Assembly: GCA_051251595.1 (NCBI GenBank)
Contig: JBPOFA010000002.1
Coordinates: forward strand, 1 to 64,000
Reading direction: 5' to 3'
Origin: NORP110 sp051251595
GTDB lineage: Bacteria > Pseudomonadota > Alphaproteobacteria > Rhodobacterales > Rhodobacteraceae
DNA length: 64,000 nt
A program made the translations under genes and the position numbers. Of the stretch, positions 8,722 to 18,582 are shown piece after piece (positions within the stretch are counted from its first letter, which is position 1; each line of letters starts with the position of its first letter). The notes beneath the pieces are model-generated. The model saw nothing but the letters and a program-made list of their open reading frames with translations. It had not been told where the DNA came from and did no database searches.

Positions 8722-8825
8722 TTTCATCGCGTCAAAATGTATCGATTTTTGAATACGAGTCGCATTTGTCGCGATTGGGATATAAACATGGCCAGAATAC
8801 CGGCGATCATCCGTGGAGGGATGTG

Positions 8826-10049
8826 TTGAATTACAACGACAAAATTGATCAGGCGTTGGACAGGCTTCATGAAGAAGGCCGTTACCGCACATTCATCAAC
8901 ATTGAACGCGAGCAGGGTGCATACCCGCATGCGACATGGCGCAAAGAGGATGGTTCCAAGCAGCCCGTGACCGTATGGTGCGGCAATGACTATCTTGGAA
9001 TGGGGCAGCATCCCGTTGTTTTGCAGGCCATGCATGAGGCAATTGACGCGACCGGTGCCGGATCAGGCGGGACGCGCAACATTTCTGGCACGACGGTTTA
9101 TCACCGCCGTTTGGAAGAAGAGCTTGCTGATTTACATCAAAAGCCTGCGGCCTTGCTGTTTACCTCTGCCTACATCGCGAATGACGCGACTCTGTCGACA
9201 TTGCCCAAGATTTTTCCCGGTCTGATCATCTATTCAGATTCGCTTAATCATGCGTCGATGATCGAAGGGATTCGTCGCAATGGCGGTGCAAAACGGATTT
9301 TCCGTCACAACGATCTGGACCATCTGCGCGAACTCTTGGCTGCAGATGATCCGACCGCGCCCAAGCTGATTGCATTTGAATCCATCTACTCGATGGATGG
9401 GGATTTCGCGCCAATCAAAGAGATTTGTGATCTGGCCGAGGAATTCAACGCTCTGACCTATCTGGACGAAGTGCATGCCGTTGGAATGTACGGGGCACGT
9501 GGTGCGGGTGTTGCCGAACGCGACGGTCTTATGGATCGCATTGACATCATCAACGGAACGCTTGCCAAAGCCTATGGTGTCATGGGCGGCTATATTGCCG
9601 GGTCTGAAACCATGTGTGATGCAATCCGTTCTTATGCGCCGGGTTTCATTTTCACGACCTCCTTGCCACCGGCAGTGGCGGCGGGGGCTGCGGCCTCTGT
9701 GCGGCATCTGAAAACGGATCAGGCATTGCGGGATTTGCACCAGCAACAGGCGAAAATTCTTAAACTGCGCCTGAAGGGGCTGGGCCTGCCGATCATTGAT
9801 CATGACAGCCACATTGTGCCTGTTCATGTCGGGGATCCGGTTCACTGCAAGATGTTGTCTGATATGTTGCTGGATGATTACGGAATCTACGTGCAGCCGA
9901 TCAATTTCCCAACCGTTCCCAGAGGAACGGAAAGGCTGCGCTTTACGCCGTCACCGGTGCATGGCCCCAAGGAAATCGACAAACTTGTGGGCGCTTTGGA
10001 TCAGCTTTGGTCAAATTGTGCATTAAATCGCTCAGAGCTCTCCGCATAA
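8826..10049 (+). CDS. hemA: 5-aminolevulinate synthase
   Basis: About 407 residues, the usual length. It condenses glycine with succinyl-CoA to 5-aminolevulinate, the first step of tetrapyrrole synthesis in alphaproteobacteria (C4 route), using pyridoxal phosphate. Family motifs include WCGNDYLGMGQHPVV near the N terminus, GSGGTRNISGT, the aspartate loop LDEVHAVGMYG, and the PLP-lysine region NGTLAKAYGVMGGY near residue 247. I place the start at TTG 8826, five bases after GGAGGG; GTG 8823 is in frame but only two bases from it. The N terminus then reads MNYNDKIDQALDRL, aligning with Rhodobacter HemA. Likely regulated from the repeat region upstream. Confidence 0.93.
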   Translation: MNYNDKIDQALDRLHEEGRYRTFINIEREQGAYPHATWRKEDGSKQPVTVWCGNDYLGMGQHPVVLQAMHEAIDATGAGSGGTRNISGTTVYHRRLEEELADLHQKPAALLFTSAYIANDATLSTLPKIFPGLIIYSDSLNHASMIEGIRRNGGAKRIFRHNDLDHLRELLAADDPTAPKLIAFESIYSMDGDFAPIKEICDLAEEFNALTYLDEVHAVGMYGARGAGVAERDGLMDRIDIINGTLAKAYGVMGGYIAGSETMCDAIRSYAPGFIFTTSLPPAVAAGAAASVRHLKTDQALRDLHQQQAKILKLRLKGLGLPIIDHDSHIVPVHVGDPVHCKMLSDMLLDDYGIYVQPINFPTVPRGTERLRFTPSPVHGPKEIDKLVGALDQLWSNCALNRSELSA

Positions 10050-10161
10050 CCTCACTTTTGGTGCAATCTTGGTTGCACTGTGGTAACCATTTTTACATTA
10101 CGCTGATGATGAAACGAATCGTCAGTGCGTGGGGACGCAGTTTAATAATGGGGCTAGGCGG

Positions 10162-11370
10162 ATGATCGGGCGGCGAACCGCTCCACCAGTGGAAGAAGAG
10201 TCAAAGCCGAAAAGCTTTGACGATTTTGACCTGCGCCTTGGCGACGTCATGCGCGGCGAACGCGCCACCATGGGCAAATCGCTTTTGGATGTGCAGCGAG
10301 AGCTGAAGATCAAAGCCACCTATATTGCAGCCATTGAAAACGCCGATCCAACGGCCTTTGAAACCCAGGGGTTCATTGCCGGCTATGTACGCTCTTACGC
10401 GCGGTATTTGGGGCTGGACCCGGAATGGGCCTATGGTCGTTTCTGCGCCGAAGGTAATTTCGTAACGGCCCATGGCATGTCGCCAGAGGCGTCTTCGGTT
10501 CAGGTGAACCCAAGTGAGACCTCTAAACCGCCAATTCGCGATCCGTTCACAGACCCGAACGCGGTCTATATCCCACGCGGTGCCAGCCTTTTGTCAAAGA
10601 TAGAACCGGGTGCGGTTGGGTCGTCCCTGGTGCTGTTTCTATTGATCACTGTGATCGGCTATGGCGGATGGTCGGTGTTTCAGGAAATTCAAAAGGTACA
10701 GTTCGTACCGGTGGACCAAACGCCAGGCGTGACGTCTGCTGTTGATGTGCTGGAACCGACGGGTTCCGTGGTCGCTGCAATTGAAGATTCGGCCGGGTTT
10801 GAAACTCCAACCGCGGATGCGCTGGATCGGATTTACCGGCCAGAGGCGCTGGATGTGCCCGTTTTGGTCGCGCGCGACGGGCCGATCGCGACATTGGATC
10901 CGTCCAAGGTCGGTGTGCTTGCACAACAGGCCCCTGACAAAGAACCTCAGACACAGATCGCCACATTCCAGGAACAGCCCTCTTTGGCGCCAATTGATCC
11001 GCCGGTTCAGGTTGTCGCCGCTGATGTGCCAGAGGTTGTGCTCTTCGCGGTTCGCCCGTCCTGGGTGCGGGTGCGGTCTGCTGATGGTACTGTTTTGTTT
11101 GAAAAAATTCTGGACGCGGGTGAGGAATACGTCTTGCCCAAAACCGAAGAACCGCCATTGTTGCGGGCTGGGAATGCCGGTTCGGTCTATTTTGCCGTGA
11201 ACGGGCAGACCTACGGTCCCGCTGGTGATGGGCCCTCTGTCGTAAAGGGGGTTGCGCTTGGTCCTGCCGAACTGAAAGATGAGTTTACGGTTGCTGATCT
11301 GTCCAAAGATTCGGATCTGGCCCGGATCGTAAATGTTGCAAATGCGCAGGGACTTGAAGGTTCGGAATAA
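10162..11370 (+). CDS. RodZ-like helix-turn-helix membrane protein
   Basis: About 402 residues. The N-terminal cytoplasmic part is a RodZ-type helix-turn-helix (LGDVMRGERATMGKSLLDVQ, then IKATYIAAIENADP and GYVRSYARYLGLDP). A single transmembrane segment (SSLVLFLLITVIGYGGWSVF) follows near residue 160-180, then a long linker and a C-terminal beta domain of the DUF4115 type (VRPSWVRVRSADGTVLFEKI). RodZ proteins link MreB to the envelope during rod growth, a role inferred here from architecture. I chose ATG 10162 (MIGRRTAPP); a GTG at 10129 would add 11 residues. It sits 58 bases before ispG, a frequent pairing in bacteria. Confidence 0.75.
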   Translation: MIGRRTAPPVEEESKPKSFDDFDLRLGDVMRGERATMGKSLLDVQRELKIKATYIAAIENADPTAFETQGFIAGYVRSYARYLGLDPEWAYGRFCAEGNFVTAHGMSPEASSVQVNPSETSKPPIRDPFTDPNAVYIPRGASLLSKIEPGAVGSSLVLFLLITVIGYGGWSVFQEIQKVQFVPVDQTPGVTSAVDVLEPTGSVVAAIEDSAGFETPTADALDRIYRPEALDVPVLVARDGPIATLDPSKVGVLAQQAPDKEPQTQIATFQEQPSLAPIDPPVQVVAADVPEVVLFAVRPSWVRVRSADGTVLFEKILDAGEEYVLPKTEEPPLLRAGNAGSVYFAVNGQTYGPAGDGPSVVKGVALGPAELKDEFTVADLSKDSDLARIVNVANAQGLEGSE

Positions 11371-11428
11371 ATCAGCTGGTTTGCGTCCCTTTCATTAGAC
11401 ATCACATTCAACAAAGGTGAACAGTCAC

Positions 11429-12550
11429 ATGTCACTTAATCCCGTCCGCCCTTGGCGTAACATCTATCGCCGCAAATCCCGCCAGATTCATGTCGGATCC
11501 GTGCCGGTTGGTGGTGATGCGCCAATTGCCGTGCAAACGATGACCAACACAGACAGTTCTGACGTTGCTGCAACGCTTGCGCAGGTCCACGCCGCGGCAG
11601 AGGCGGGGGCGGATATTGTTCGCATCTCGACGCCTGATGAAAGCTCTACCAAGGCGCTGAAGGAAATCGTGGCCGAAAGCCCGGTGCCGATCGTGGCGGA
11701 TATCCATTTTCACTATCAACGCGCCATAGAAGCGGCAGCGGCCGGTGCGGCCTGTTTGCGGATCAATCCGGGCAATATCGGGTCGCCGGAACGTGTGCGT
11801 GAGGTGATCAGCGCGGCCAAGGACAATGGTTGTTCGATTCGCATCGGTGTGAATGCTGGCAGCCTGGAACGGCACTTGCTGGAAAAATACGCTGAACCCT
11901 GCCCAGAGGCGATGGTCGAAAGTGGCCTGAACCACATTCGTATTTTGCAGGACAACGATTTTCACGAATTCAAAATCAGCGTCAAAGCCTCTGACGTGTT
12001 TCTGGCCGCAGCCGCCTATCAGGGCATTGCCGAAGCCACCGACGCGCCCATCCATCTTGGCATCACAGAGGCCGGGGGGCTGATGTCGGGCACGATCAAG
12101 TCGGCAATTGGTCTGGGCAATCTTTTGTGGATGGGGATTGGTGACACGATCCGCGTCAGCCTGTCTGCAGATCCGGTCGAAGAGGTCAAAGTAGGGTATG
12201 ACATCCTCAAATCACTTGGCCTGCGCCATCGCGGTGTAAACATTATTTCCTGCCCGTCTTGTGCTCGGCAAGGGTTTGACGTGATCAAAACGGTCGAAAT
12301 CCTAGAGGATCGTTTGTCTCACATCAAAACCCCGATGAGCCTGTCGATCATTGGCTGTGTTGTGAACGGCCCGGGCGAAGCGTTGATGACAGATATCGGG
12401 TTTACGGGGGGCGGTGCCGGATCTGGCATGGTCTATCTGGCAGGCAAGCAAAGCCACAAGCTGTCAAATGATAAGCTTGTCGATCATATCGTCGAAAAGG
12501 TCGAAGAACGTGCCGCGCAGATCGAGGCGAATGAACTGGCCGCTGAATAA
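11429..12550 (+). CDS. ispG: 4-hydroxy-3-methylbut-2-en-1-yl diphosphate synthase
   Basis: 373 residues. IspG (GcpE) reductively opens methylerythritol cyclodiphosphate to HMBPP in the MEP isoprenoid pathway, using a [4Fe-4S] cluster. The TIM-barrel portion starts VGGDAPIAVQTMTNTDS, and the cluster ligands lie in the C-terminal domain in CPSCARQGFD (Cys near 274 and 277) and GCVVNGPGEA (Cys near 309). Start at ATG 11429 follows AAAGGTGA; a GTG four codons upstream is also in frame. The last codons form a 9-bp inverted repeat with the downstream spacer (12534-12559) but without a U-tract, so I do not call it a terminator. Confidence 0.95.
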   Translation: MSLNPVRPWRNIYRRKSRQIHVGSVPVGGDAPIAVQTMTNTDSSDVAATLAQVHAAAEAGADIVRISTPDESSTKALKEIVAESPVPIVADIHFHYQRAIEAAAAGAACLRINPGNIGSPERVREVISAAKDNGCSIRIGVNAGSLERHLLEKYAEPCPEAMVESGLNHIRILQDNDFHEFKISVKASDVFLAAAAYQGIAEATDAPIHLGITEAGGLMSGTIKSAIGLGNLLWMGIGDTIRVSLSADPVEEVKVGYDILKSLGLRHRGVNIISCPSCARQGFDVIKTVEILEDRLSHIKTPMSLSIIGCVVNGPGEALMTDIGFTGGGAGSGMVYLAGKQSHKLSNDKLVDHIVEKVEERAAQIEANELAAE

Positions 12551-12570
12551 CGGCCAGTTCCCCAAGGTCG

Positions 12571-13314
12571 TCAGCCCCGAAGTTCGTCTATGATTTCAAC
12601 CATTCCGTCCAACGGCACATAGCCGCGCAGCATCTGGTCGCCCATGATGAAACTTGGTGTGCCGCTGATTTGCATGCGTTGCGCCAAAGCGTGGTTTGCG
12701 GCGATGACGTTGTTGACGTCCTCTGCATCCATGCCCTCAAGAATTGTGTCCGCGTCCAGATCAAGATCAGCCGCGACACGTCTCAAAGACGCCTCTGAAA
12801 TATCGCCACGCTGGACCATCAGCGCATCGTGGACCTGTTCATAGGCCTCTGCTCCCAGATTGTTCAGCGTTGAAATGGCAAAGCGTGCGGCCAACACGGA
12901 CTGATCGCCCAGAATCGGGAATTCTTTTACGATGTAGCGGATGTTACCGTCGCTGTTGATCAGCTCTGTCACTTCGGGATGGGCCTTTTTGCAATAGCCA
13001 CATTTGTAGTCGAGAAACTCAACCACGGTGATATCGCCGTCAGGGTTGCCGCCGACATAGGAATAATCATCCGAAAACAAAGCATCCGCGTTCACCTGAA
13101 CCAGCATTTCATCCTGATTCATCTGGGCTTCGGATTTACGTTGCTCGAGCACGGCAATCGCTTCCATCAACACTTCGGGGTTGTCCAGCAGGTAAGAGCG
13201 CACCTCGTCGCGGAAAACCTGACGTTCGCTGTCCGACATGGCAGACAGATCAAACGCAGATGCGGGCATCGCCAGCATGACTGTGGCAAGGGCAGTGTAG
13301 GCAAGACGTTTCAT
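12571..13314 (-). CDS. DsbA-family thiol oxidoreductase, exported
   Basis: 247 residues. A signal peptide (MKRLAYTALATVMLAMPASA, cleavage after residue 20) sends it to the periplasm. A helical N-terminal extension precedes a thioredoxin-fold DsbA domain with the active-site pair Cys105-Gly-Tyr-Cys108 in LDYKCGYCKK and the cis-proline loop ISGTPSFIMG. The layout resembles Com1/BdbD/ScsC-like DsbA proteins. Function is inferred as disulfide formation or isomerisation in exported proteins. GGAGTGCC precedes the ATG. It is convergent with ispG and divergent from the aminotransferase. Confidence 0.88.
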   Translation of the reverse strand: MKRLAYTALATVMLAMPASAFDLSAMSDSERQVFRDEVRSYLLDNPEVLMEAIAVLEQRKSEAQMNQDEMLVQVNADALFSDDYSYVGGNPDGDITVVEFLDYKCGYCKKAHPEVTELINSDGNIRYIVKEFPILGDQSVLAARFAISTLNNLGAEAYEQVHDALMVQRGDISEASLRRVAADLDLDADTILEGMDAEDVNNVIAANHALAQRMQISGTPSFIMGDQMLRGYVPLDGMVEIIDELRG

Positions 13315-13430
13315 TTGGCACTCCTAACGTATTTCGCAACGGCAATAGCACATTTCCGATGCTTAGCCATCCGCCATTGACCTTGGCGAATGCCACAGGC
13401 ACCAACGGCGCCAAGAATAAGGAGTCTGAC

Positions 13431-14570
13431 ATGAAAACATCAAGGCGTGGCAAGGTTGATCCCTTTATTGTGATGGACGTGATGGAGGCCGCGCGCAAAG
13501 CCGAAGCGGCCGGGCGCCACATCATCCATATGGAAGTGGGCCAGCCGGGAACGCCCGTGCCAAAGGGCGCGCGCGAGGCTTTGACCCATGCGATGGACGA
13601 AAGTTCCTTGGGCTACACCGTGGCGCTTGGGATGCCCCAGTTGCGGCAGCGGATCGCCGAGCACTACAAAGACTGGTACGGTTTGGATCTGGACCCAGAG
13701 CGGGTTGTGATTACCTCCGGGTCTTCGGGGGCTTTCATTCTCGCCTTTACGGCCCTTTTTGATGCGGGCGACCGTGTTGGTCTTGGAGAGCCAGGCTATC
13801 CGTCTTATCGCCAGATTTTGAGTGCGCTGGATCTAAACCCAATCGGGCTTAGCACAAGTGCACAAAACCGGTTTCAACCCGTGCCCGATGAATTGTCTGA
13901 CGATCTAAGCGGGCTGATTCTGGCCTCTCCGGCCAACCCGTCGGGCACAATGCTGTCGCGGGACGCGTTGCAGGATTTGGTGACGGCGTGTCAGGCCAAG
14001 GGTATCTCTGTGATTTCCGACGAAATTTACCATGGCATTCAATATGATAGCCGGGCGATCAGCGCCCTGGAACTAAGCGATGACGTCTATGTGGTGAATT
14101 CCTTTTCCAAGTATTTTTCTATGACGGGGTGGCGTGTTGGCTGGATGGTGGTCCCGAAGGATCATGTTCGCACCATTGAACGGCTGGCGCAAAACCTGTT
14201 CATTTGCCCGCCTCATGCCAGCCAGGTTGCGGCTTTGGCCGCGATGGAGTGCACCGAAGATTTGCAGGGGTATCTTGACATCTACACCGAAAACCGACGG
14301 TTGATGATTGAAGGTTTGGCCGAGGCTGGGTTCACCAGTCTCGCACCGCCAGATGGTGCATTTTATATCTATGCGGACGTGTCCGACCTTACCGATGACA
14401 GCTTGGGTTTTTGTGCTGAAGTTCTGGAAAAGGCCGGGGTTTCAATCACGCCGGGGCTGGATTTTGACCCCAAGCGCGGTGCCCGAACGGTTCGGTTTTC
14501 CTACGCAAGGTCGACAGAAGATATTCGTGAAGGTCTGAAACGGTTGAAAGCGTTCATGGCAAACCGATAA
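13431..14570 (+). CDS. Class I/II pyridoxal-phosphate aminotransferase
   Basis: 379 residues of the fold-type I aspartate-aminotransferase superfamily. Key sites are VGQPGTPVPKG near the N terminus, the PLP-ring region TSGSSGAFILAF, ASPANPSGTM with the conserved Asn, SDEIYHGIQY with the PLP Asp and Tyr, and the Schiff-base lysine in NSFSKYFSMTGWRVGW. The arginine binding the substrate carboxylate is in VRFSYAR near the C terminus. The exact amino-acid substrate cannot be read. Start at ATG 13431 follows AAGGAG by seven bases. Confidence 0.88.
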   Translation: MKTSRRGKVDPFIVMDVMEAARKAEAAGRHIIHMEVGQPGTPVPKGAREALTHAMDESSLGYTVALGMPQLRQRIAEHYKDWYGLDLDPERVVITSGSSGAFILAFTALFDAGDRVGLGEPGYPSYRQILSALDLNPIGLSTSAQNRFQPVPDELSDDLSGLILASPANPSGTMLSRDALQDLVTACQAKGISVISDEIYHGIQYDSRAISALELSDDVYVVNSFSKYFSMTGWRVGWMVVPKDHVRTIERLAQNLFICPPHASQVAALAAMECTEDLQGYLDIYTENRRLMIEGLAEAGFTSLAPPDGAFYIYADVSDLTDDSLGFCAEVLEKAGVSITPGLDFDPKRGARTVRFSYARSTEDIREGLKRLKAFMANR

Positions 14571-14624
14571 GCGTTTCGTCCGGCCCCAGATACGTGTAGT
14601 ATCCAAAAGAAAACGGACCTTTAC

Positions 14625-15842
14625 ATGAGCAGATTGTCCCTGATTTTCGCCTTGGCGTTTTATGTGATGTGCGGCGCGGTCAACGCATCCGATCTGGCCG
14701 CTCTGGCGCGGGTGGTGCCGGGGCAGGCAGAATTGCGTGATGTCGGTGACAGTGTAGAGCTGCATTTGGGCATCACGCAGGCCGTGCCCTATCGCATTTT
14801 CACGCTAACGGATCCGATGCGCGTCGTTGTTGATTTCAACGAGCTTGACTGGGCCGGCGTGGATGCGCGTGCGTTTGATCAGTCTGACGTGGTGACATCC
14901 GTCGGGATGGGGGGCTTTCGTCCAGGGTGGTCTCGTTTGGTGCTTGAACTCAATCGACCACTGCAACTTGAAGCGGCCGCGATGACGGCCCGTGATGATC
15001 TAAGCGCAGAGATCCTGTTGCGGTTGGTGCCGACAGAGCAATCAGATTTTGAGGCCAGTGCAGGTGCGCCAGAGGGGGCCTTGTTTGCGCCTGAAACCGG
15101 TGTTGCGCTGGCGCAGCCGATGCGTCGGCAAACCGGTGATCGGCCTTTGGTTGTTGTGCTCGATCCGGGGCATGGCGGGATTGACCCCGGGGCTGAAGTT
15201 GAAGGCACCAAAGAGGCCGATTTGATGCTGACCTTTGCCCGTGAACTAAAGGAAGGTTTGCTGCGTGTTGGCTTTTTTGACGTTGTTCTGACACGGGATG
15301 CGGATGTTTTTGTTCCGCTTGAAACGCGGCTATCCATCGCCCGCGCAGCAAAGGCGGATGTGTTCATTTCCTTGCATGCGGATGTTGTGATCGAAGGGCG
15401 GGCCTCTGGCGCAACGATTTACACCCTTTCCCCGGATGCCGCCGATTTAGCGTCGCAGAAACTGTCAGAGCGGCACGAACGCGATGACATTTTGGCGGGC
15501 GTCGATTTGTCGGATCAGGATGATGTGATTGCGGATGTGTTGATGGATATGGCCCGGGTCGAAACGATGCATCGTACGGATCAACTTGCCGATGCTCTGG
15601 TCCAAGGGTTGATCGACACGGTTGGCATGCACAAACGCCCCAAATTGCAGGCCGGATTTTCGGTGTTGAAGGCAGCCGATATTCCATCTGTGCTGTTAGA
15701 GCTGGGCTTTTTATCCTCGCCACGGGATCGCGAACGTTTGCTAGACCCAGAGTGGCGCGCCAAGGCCGTGACAGGTATTCGAATCGCCCTGCAGGCTTGG
15801 GCGGTAGAGGATGCAGCGGACGCATTATTGTTGCGGCAATAG
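14625..15842 (+). CDS. N-acetylmuramoyl-L-alanine amidase (AmiC-like)
   Basis: 405 residues. A signal peptide (about residues 1-22) leads to the periplasm. An N-terminal AMIN domain (septal/peptidoglycan targeting; YRIFTLTDPMRVVVDFNELD) is followed by an Amidase_3 domain. Zinc ligands and the catalytic Glu are visible: LDPGHGGIDPGA (His), a Glu in EVEGTKEAD, FISLHADV (His) and LLELGFLSSPRD (catalytic Glu). The enzyme cleaves the bond between MurNAc and the stem peptide, typically for daughter-cell separation. It lies upstream of penicillin-binding protein 1A, a cell-wall pairing common in this family. Confidence 0.92.
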   Translation: MSRLSLIFALAFYVMCGAVNASDLAALARVVPGQAELRDVGDSVELHLGITQAVPYRIFTLTDPMRVVVDFNELDWAGVDARAFDQSDVVTSVGMGGFRPGWSRLVLELNRPLQLEAAAMTARDDLSAEILLRLVPTEQSDFEASAGAPEGALFAPETGVALAQPMRRQTGDRPLVVVLDPGHGGIDPGAEVEGTKEADLMLTFARELKEGLLRVGFFDVVLTRDADVFVPLETRLSIARAAKADVFISLHADVVIEGRASGATIYTLSPDAADLASQKLSERHERDDILAGVDLSDQDDVIADVLMDMARVETMHRTDQLADALVQGLIDTVGMHKRPKLQAGFSVLKAADIPSVLLELGFLSSPRDRERLLDPEWRAKAVTGIRIALQAWAVEDAADALLLRQ

Positions 15843-15970
15843 AAGGACTTGGGCCGTGTGTCGAACAATTGATCGAAAACGGCGTAAATTGGCCGGAACG
15901 CGGCGGTGATCGTTTTGACCCCATGCGTGCTTGTCTATAAACACGGAACAGGAAATTGGCGGGGGCCGAA

Positions 15971-18514
15971 ATGATCCGGTTCATTTTATCTATTTTTGGT
16001 GGCCTCTTTACGATGGTTACGATCGGCGCCCTTATGGGGGCGCTGACGATCGGTGCTGTGTTTTGGATCTATGGCCGTGATCTGCCAAACCACGAACAAC
16101 TGGCGCAATATACACCGCCCACGATCAGCCGGATCTATTCCGGGCAAGGGCGCATCGTGGATGAATTCGCCAAGGAACGGCGGCTGTTTACCCCGGCAAA
16201 TGAAATCCCAGCCCTGGTGAAGCACGCGTTTATTTCGGCAGAAGACAAGAATTTCTACCACCACAAAGGCTATGACCTGCGCGGCATGGTTGCAGCGGCG
16301 GTCACCGCCGCACGTGGGGGGCGCCTGCGCGGGGCGTCTACGATTACACAGCAGGTCATGAAGAACTTTCTTTTGTCTTCGGACCGCTCTGCTGAACGGA
16401 AGATCAAGGAACTTATTCTGGCGACCCGGCTGGAAGACACGTTGAGCAAAGAACAAATTCTAGAGCTGTATCTGAACGAGATTTTCCTGGGTCAAAACAG
16501 CTATGGTGTTGCCGCCGCCGCCCAGACCTATCTGAACAAGACCTTGGACGAATTGACAGCTGACGAAGCGGCGTTTCTTGCCTCGCTTCCACAAGCGCCG
16601 GGAAAATATCATCCGGTCCGTGCGAAACAGCGCGTTACAGAGCGGCGGAATTACGTCCTGCGCGAGATGATGCAAAACGGCTATATTGATCAAGAGACCT
16701 ATGAGTATTCCATGGCCCAGCCGCTAAAATCGGTGCAGAATGGCGATTACGAACCATTCCGGGCGCAGCTTCCGCCACGGGATTATTTCACCGATGAAAT
16801 CCGACGCCAGCTGAGCCGGAACTTTGGCGAGGAAGAATTCTTTGGTGGCGGGCTTGCCATTCGTTCGACCATGGACCCAGAGCTGCAACTTGAGGCGGCC
16901 AAAGCCTTGCGGACGCGTTTGGAACAATATGACCGCGATCAGGGGGTTTGGCGCGGCACCGGGGAAAAGCTGGAAGCAGACCAGCTGATTGATGAGGCGA
17001 CATGGCGTGCCGCTTTGGCCGATGTCCGGGTCACACGTGATGTAGAAGGCTGGCACCCGGCCGTTGTGCTGGAGGTGGGGTCTTCGGATGCTCGCATCGG
17101 TATCGAGGGCATTGATGAGGACGCGGATGGTCACTGGATCCCGGCCAAGGACGTCACCTGGGCCCGCAAGCTGAACAGCGACGGCACCAAGGGGCGTAAG
17201 GCCCAAGTGGCCGGAGACCTGCTTGAGGTTGGTGACGTTGTGGAAGTGCGCGCCATGACCAAGGATTCTGACGGGTCGTTCATCCGCTGGACCTTGCGCC
17301 AGGTGCCAGAAGTGCAGGGCGCGTTTATGGCGATGGATGTGAACACGGGGCGTGTTCTGGCCATGCAGGGCGGGTTTTCTTATCAGGATTCCGTGTTTAA
17401 CCGGGCCACACAGGCCACGCGGCAACCTGGGTCCAGCTTTAAGCCTTTTGTCTATGCGGCCGCTTTGGACAGCGGGTTTACACCTGCGACGATCATTGTG
17501 GATGCGCCGATTGAAATTGACACGCCGCAGGGCGTGTGGCGTCCGCAAAACGCGTCGAGAGAGTATTACGGCCCAACCCCGCTGCGCACCGGTATCGAAC
17601 GATCCCGGAACCTGATGACCATCCGACTGGCGCAAGAGGTCGGGATGGACGTTGTGGCGAATTACGCAGAGCGGTTTGGCGTTTATGACAATATGGGGCG
17701 TTTCCTGGCCAATGCATTGGGGTCCGAAGAAACGACCCTGTTCAAGATGATTTCGGCCTATGCCATGTTTGCCAATGGTGGTGAGCGAGTTGAACCAACC
17801 TTGGTTGACCGGGTTCAGGACAGATGGGGCAAGACGATTTATCGCCACGATCAGCGCGATTGCGTAGATTGCGAGGTCGAGGATTTGCGTCGGGGCCAGT
17901 TCCCGAACATCGTTTCCAATCGTGAACGGATCATGAATGCGGTGACAGCCTATCAGTTGACCTCGATGATGCAGGGCGTTGTGCAGCGCGGAACCGCGGC
18001 GGGCCGCGTCAACTTGCCGGTTCCTGTGGCGGGTAAGACCGGAACGACAAATGATGCCAAGGATGTTTGGTTCGTTGGCTTCACGTCGAATATTGTGGCC
18101 GGGTGCTATATCGGGTTTGACCGGCCAAGAGGCCTTGGGCGCGGTGCATCGGGGGGCGGTTTTTGTGGCCCGGTGTTCAATGAATTCATGCAAAAGGCGA
18201 CGGCCAAATACGGGGGCGGACCGTTTGAAGTTCCACCCGGTGGCCATTTCATCAAGATTGATCGCTTTACCGGCGCGCGTTTGCCCGATGACGCAAGCGG
18301 CGAAAACGTGGTTGCGGAGTATTTCCGGGACGGCGAACAGCCGGTCTTTGGTTTGATGTATGATGGCGGGTTTGCCATGGGGTCTGACTTGCCGCTATTT
18401 GCACCTGAAGAGGGTGGTTTTGACGGAACAACAGTCAGAACGGCAACGGGCGAAACCGTTGTCGTTCCTAAAAAGGCTGATTTTGGGTCTTTGTCGTCGG
18501 GCGGGCTGTACTAG
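15971..18514 (+). CDS. mrcA: Penicillin-binding protein 1A
   Basis: 847 residues, class A bifunctional PBP. A cytoplasmic N terminus and one transmembrane helix precede the GT51 glycosyltransferase (AFISAEDKNFYHHKG with the catalytic Glu; GASTITQQVMKNFLL), an OB-like insert near residues 300-450, and the transpeptidase with SSFK (RQPGSSFKPFVYAA), SRN (IERSRNLMTIRLA) and KTG (VAGKTGTTNDAKDVWF). It polymerises and crosslinks peptidoglycan. I chose ATG 15971; a TTG at 15956 is also in frame. It follows the AmiC-like amidase by about 130 bases. Confidence 0.95.
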   Translation: MIRFILSIFGGLFTMVTIGALMGALTIGAVFWIYGRDLPNHEQLAQYTPPTISRIYSGQGRIVDEFAKERRLFTPANEIPALVKHAFISAEDKNFYHHKGYDLRGMVAAAVTAARGGRLRGASTITQQVMKNFLLSSDRSAERKIKELILATRLEDTLSKEQILELYLNEIFLGQNSYGVAAAAQTYLNKTLDELTADEAAFLASLPQAPGKYHPVRAKQRVTERRNYVLREMMQNGYIDQETYEYSMAQPLKSVQNGDYEPFRAQLPPRDYFTDEIRRQLSRNFGEEEFFGGGLAIRSTMDPELQLEAAKALRTRLEQYDRDQGVWRGTGEKLEADQLIDEATWRAALADVRVTRDVEGWHPAVVLEVGSSDARIGIEGIDEDADGHWIPAKDVTWARKLNSDGTKGRKAQVAGDLLEVGDVVEVRAMTKDSDGSFIRWTLRQVPEVQGAFMAMDVNTGRVLAMQGGFSYQDSVFNRATQATRQPGSSFKPFVYAAALDSGFTPATIIVDAPIEIDTPQGVWRPQNASREYYGPTPLRTGIERSRNLMTIRLAQEVGMDVVANYAERFGVYDNMGRFLANALGSEETTLFKMISAYAMFANGGERVEPTLVDRVQDRWGKTIYRHDQRDCVDCEVEDLRRGQFPNIVSNRERIMNAVTAYQLTSMMQGVVQRGTAAGRVNLPVPVAGKTGTTNDAKDVWFVGFTSNIVAGCYIGFDRPRGLGRGASGGGFCGPVFNEFMQKATAKYGGGPFEVPPGGHFIKIDRFTGARLPDDASGENVVAEYFRDGEQPVFGLMYDGGFAMGSDLPLFAPEEGGFDGTTVRTATGETVVVPKKADFGSLSSGGLY

Positions 18515-18582
18515 TCAGCTTGCCGCCTGACGTCGTGGTTGGTATCACGCAGAACGGATAATTTCGGGGCAGGATAAAACAC

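Noticed and set aside
12534..12559. Terminator after ispG
   Set aside because: A 9-bp stem overlaps the stop codon, but neither strand has a T-run after it.
16724..18247. A 507-codon open frame antisense to penicillin-binding protein 1A
   Set aside because: It is a shadow of a GC-biased gene whose every motif is intact on the plus strand.
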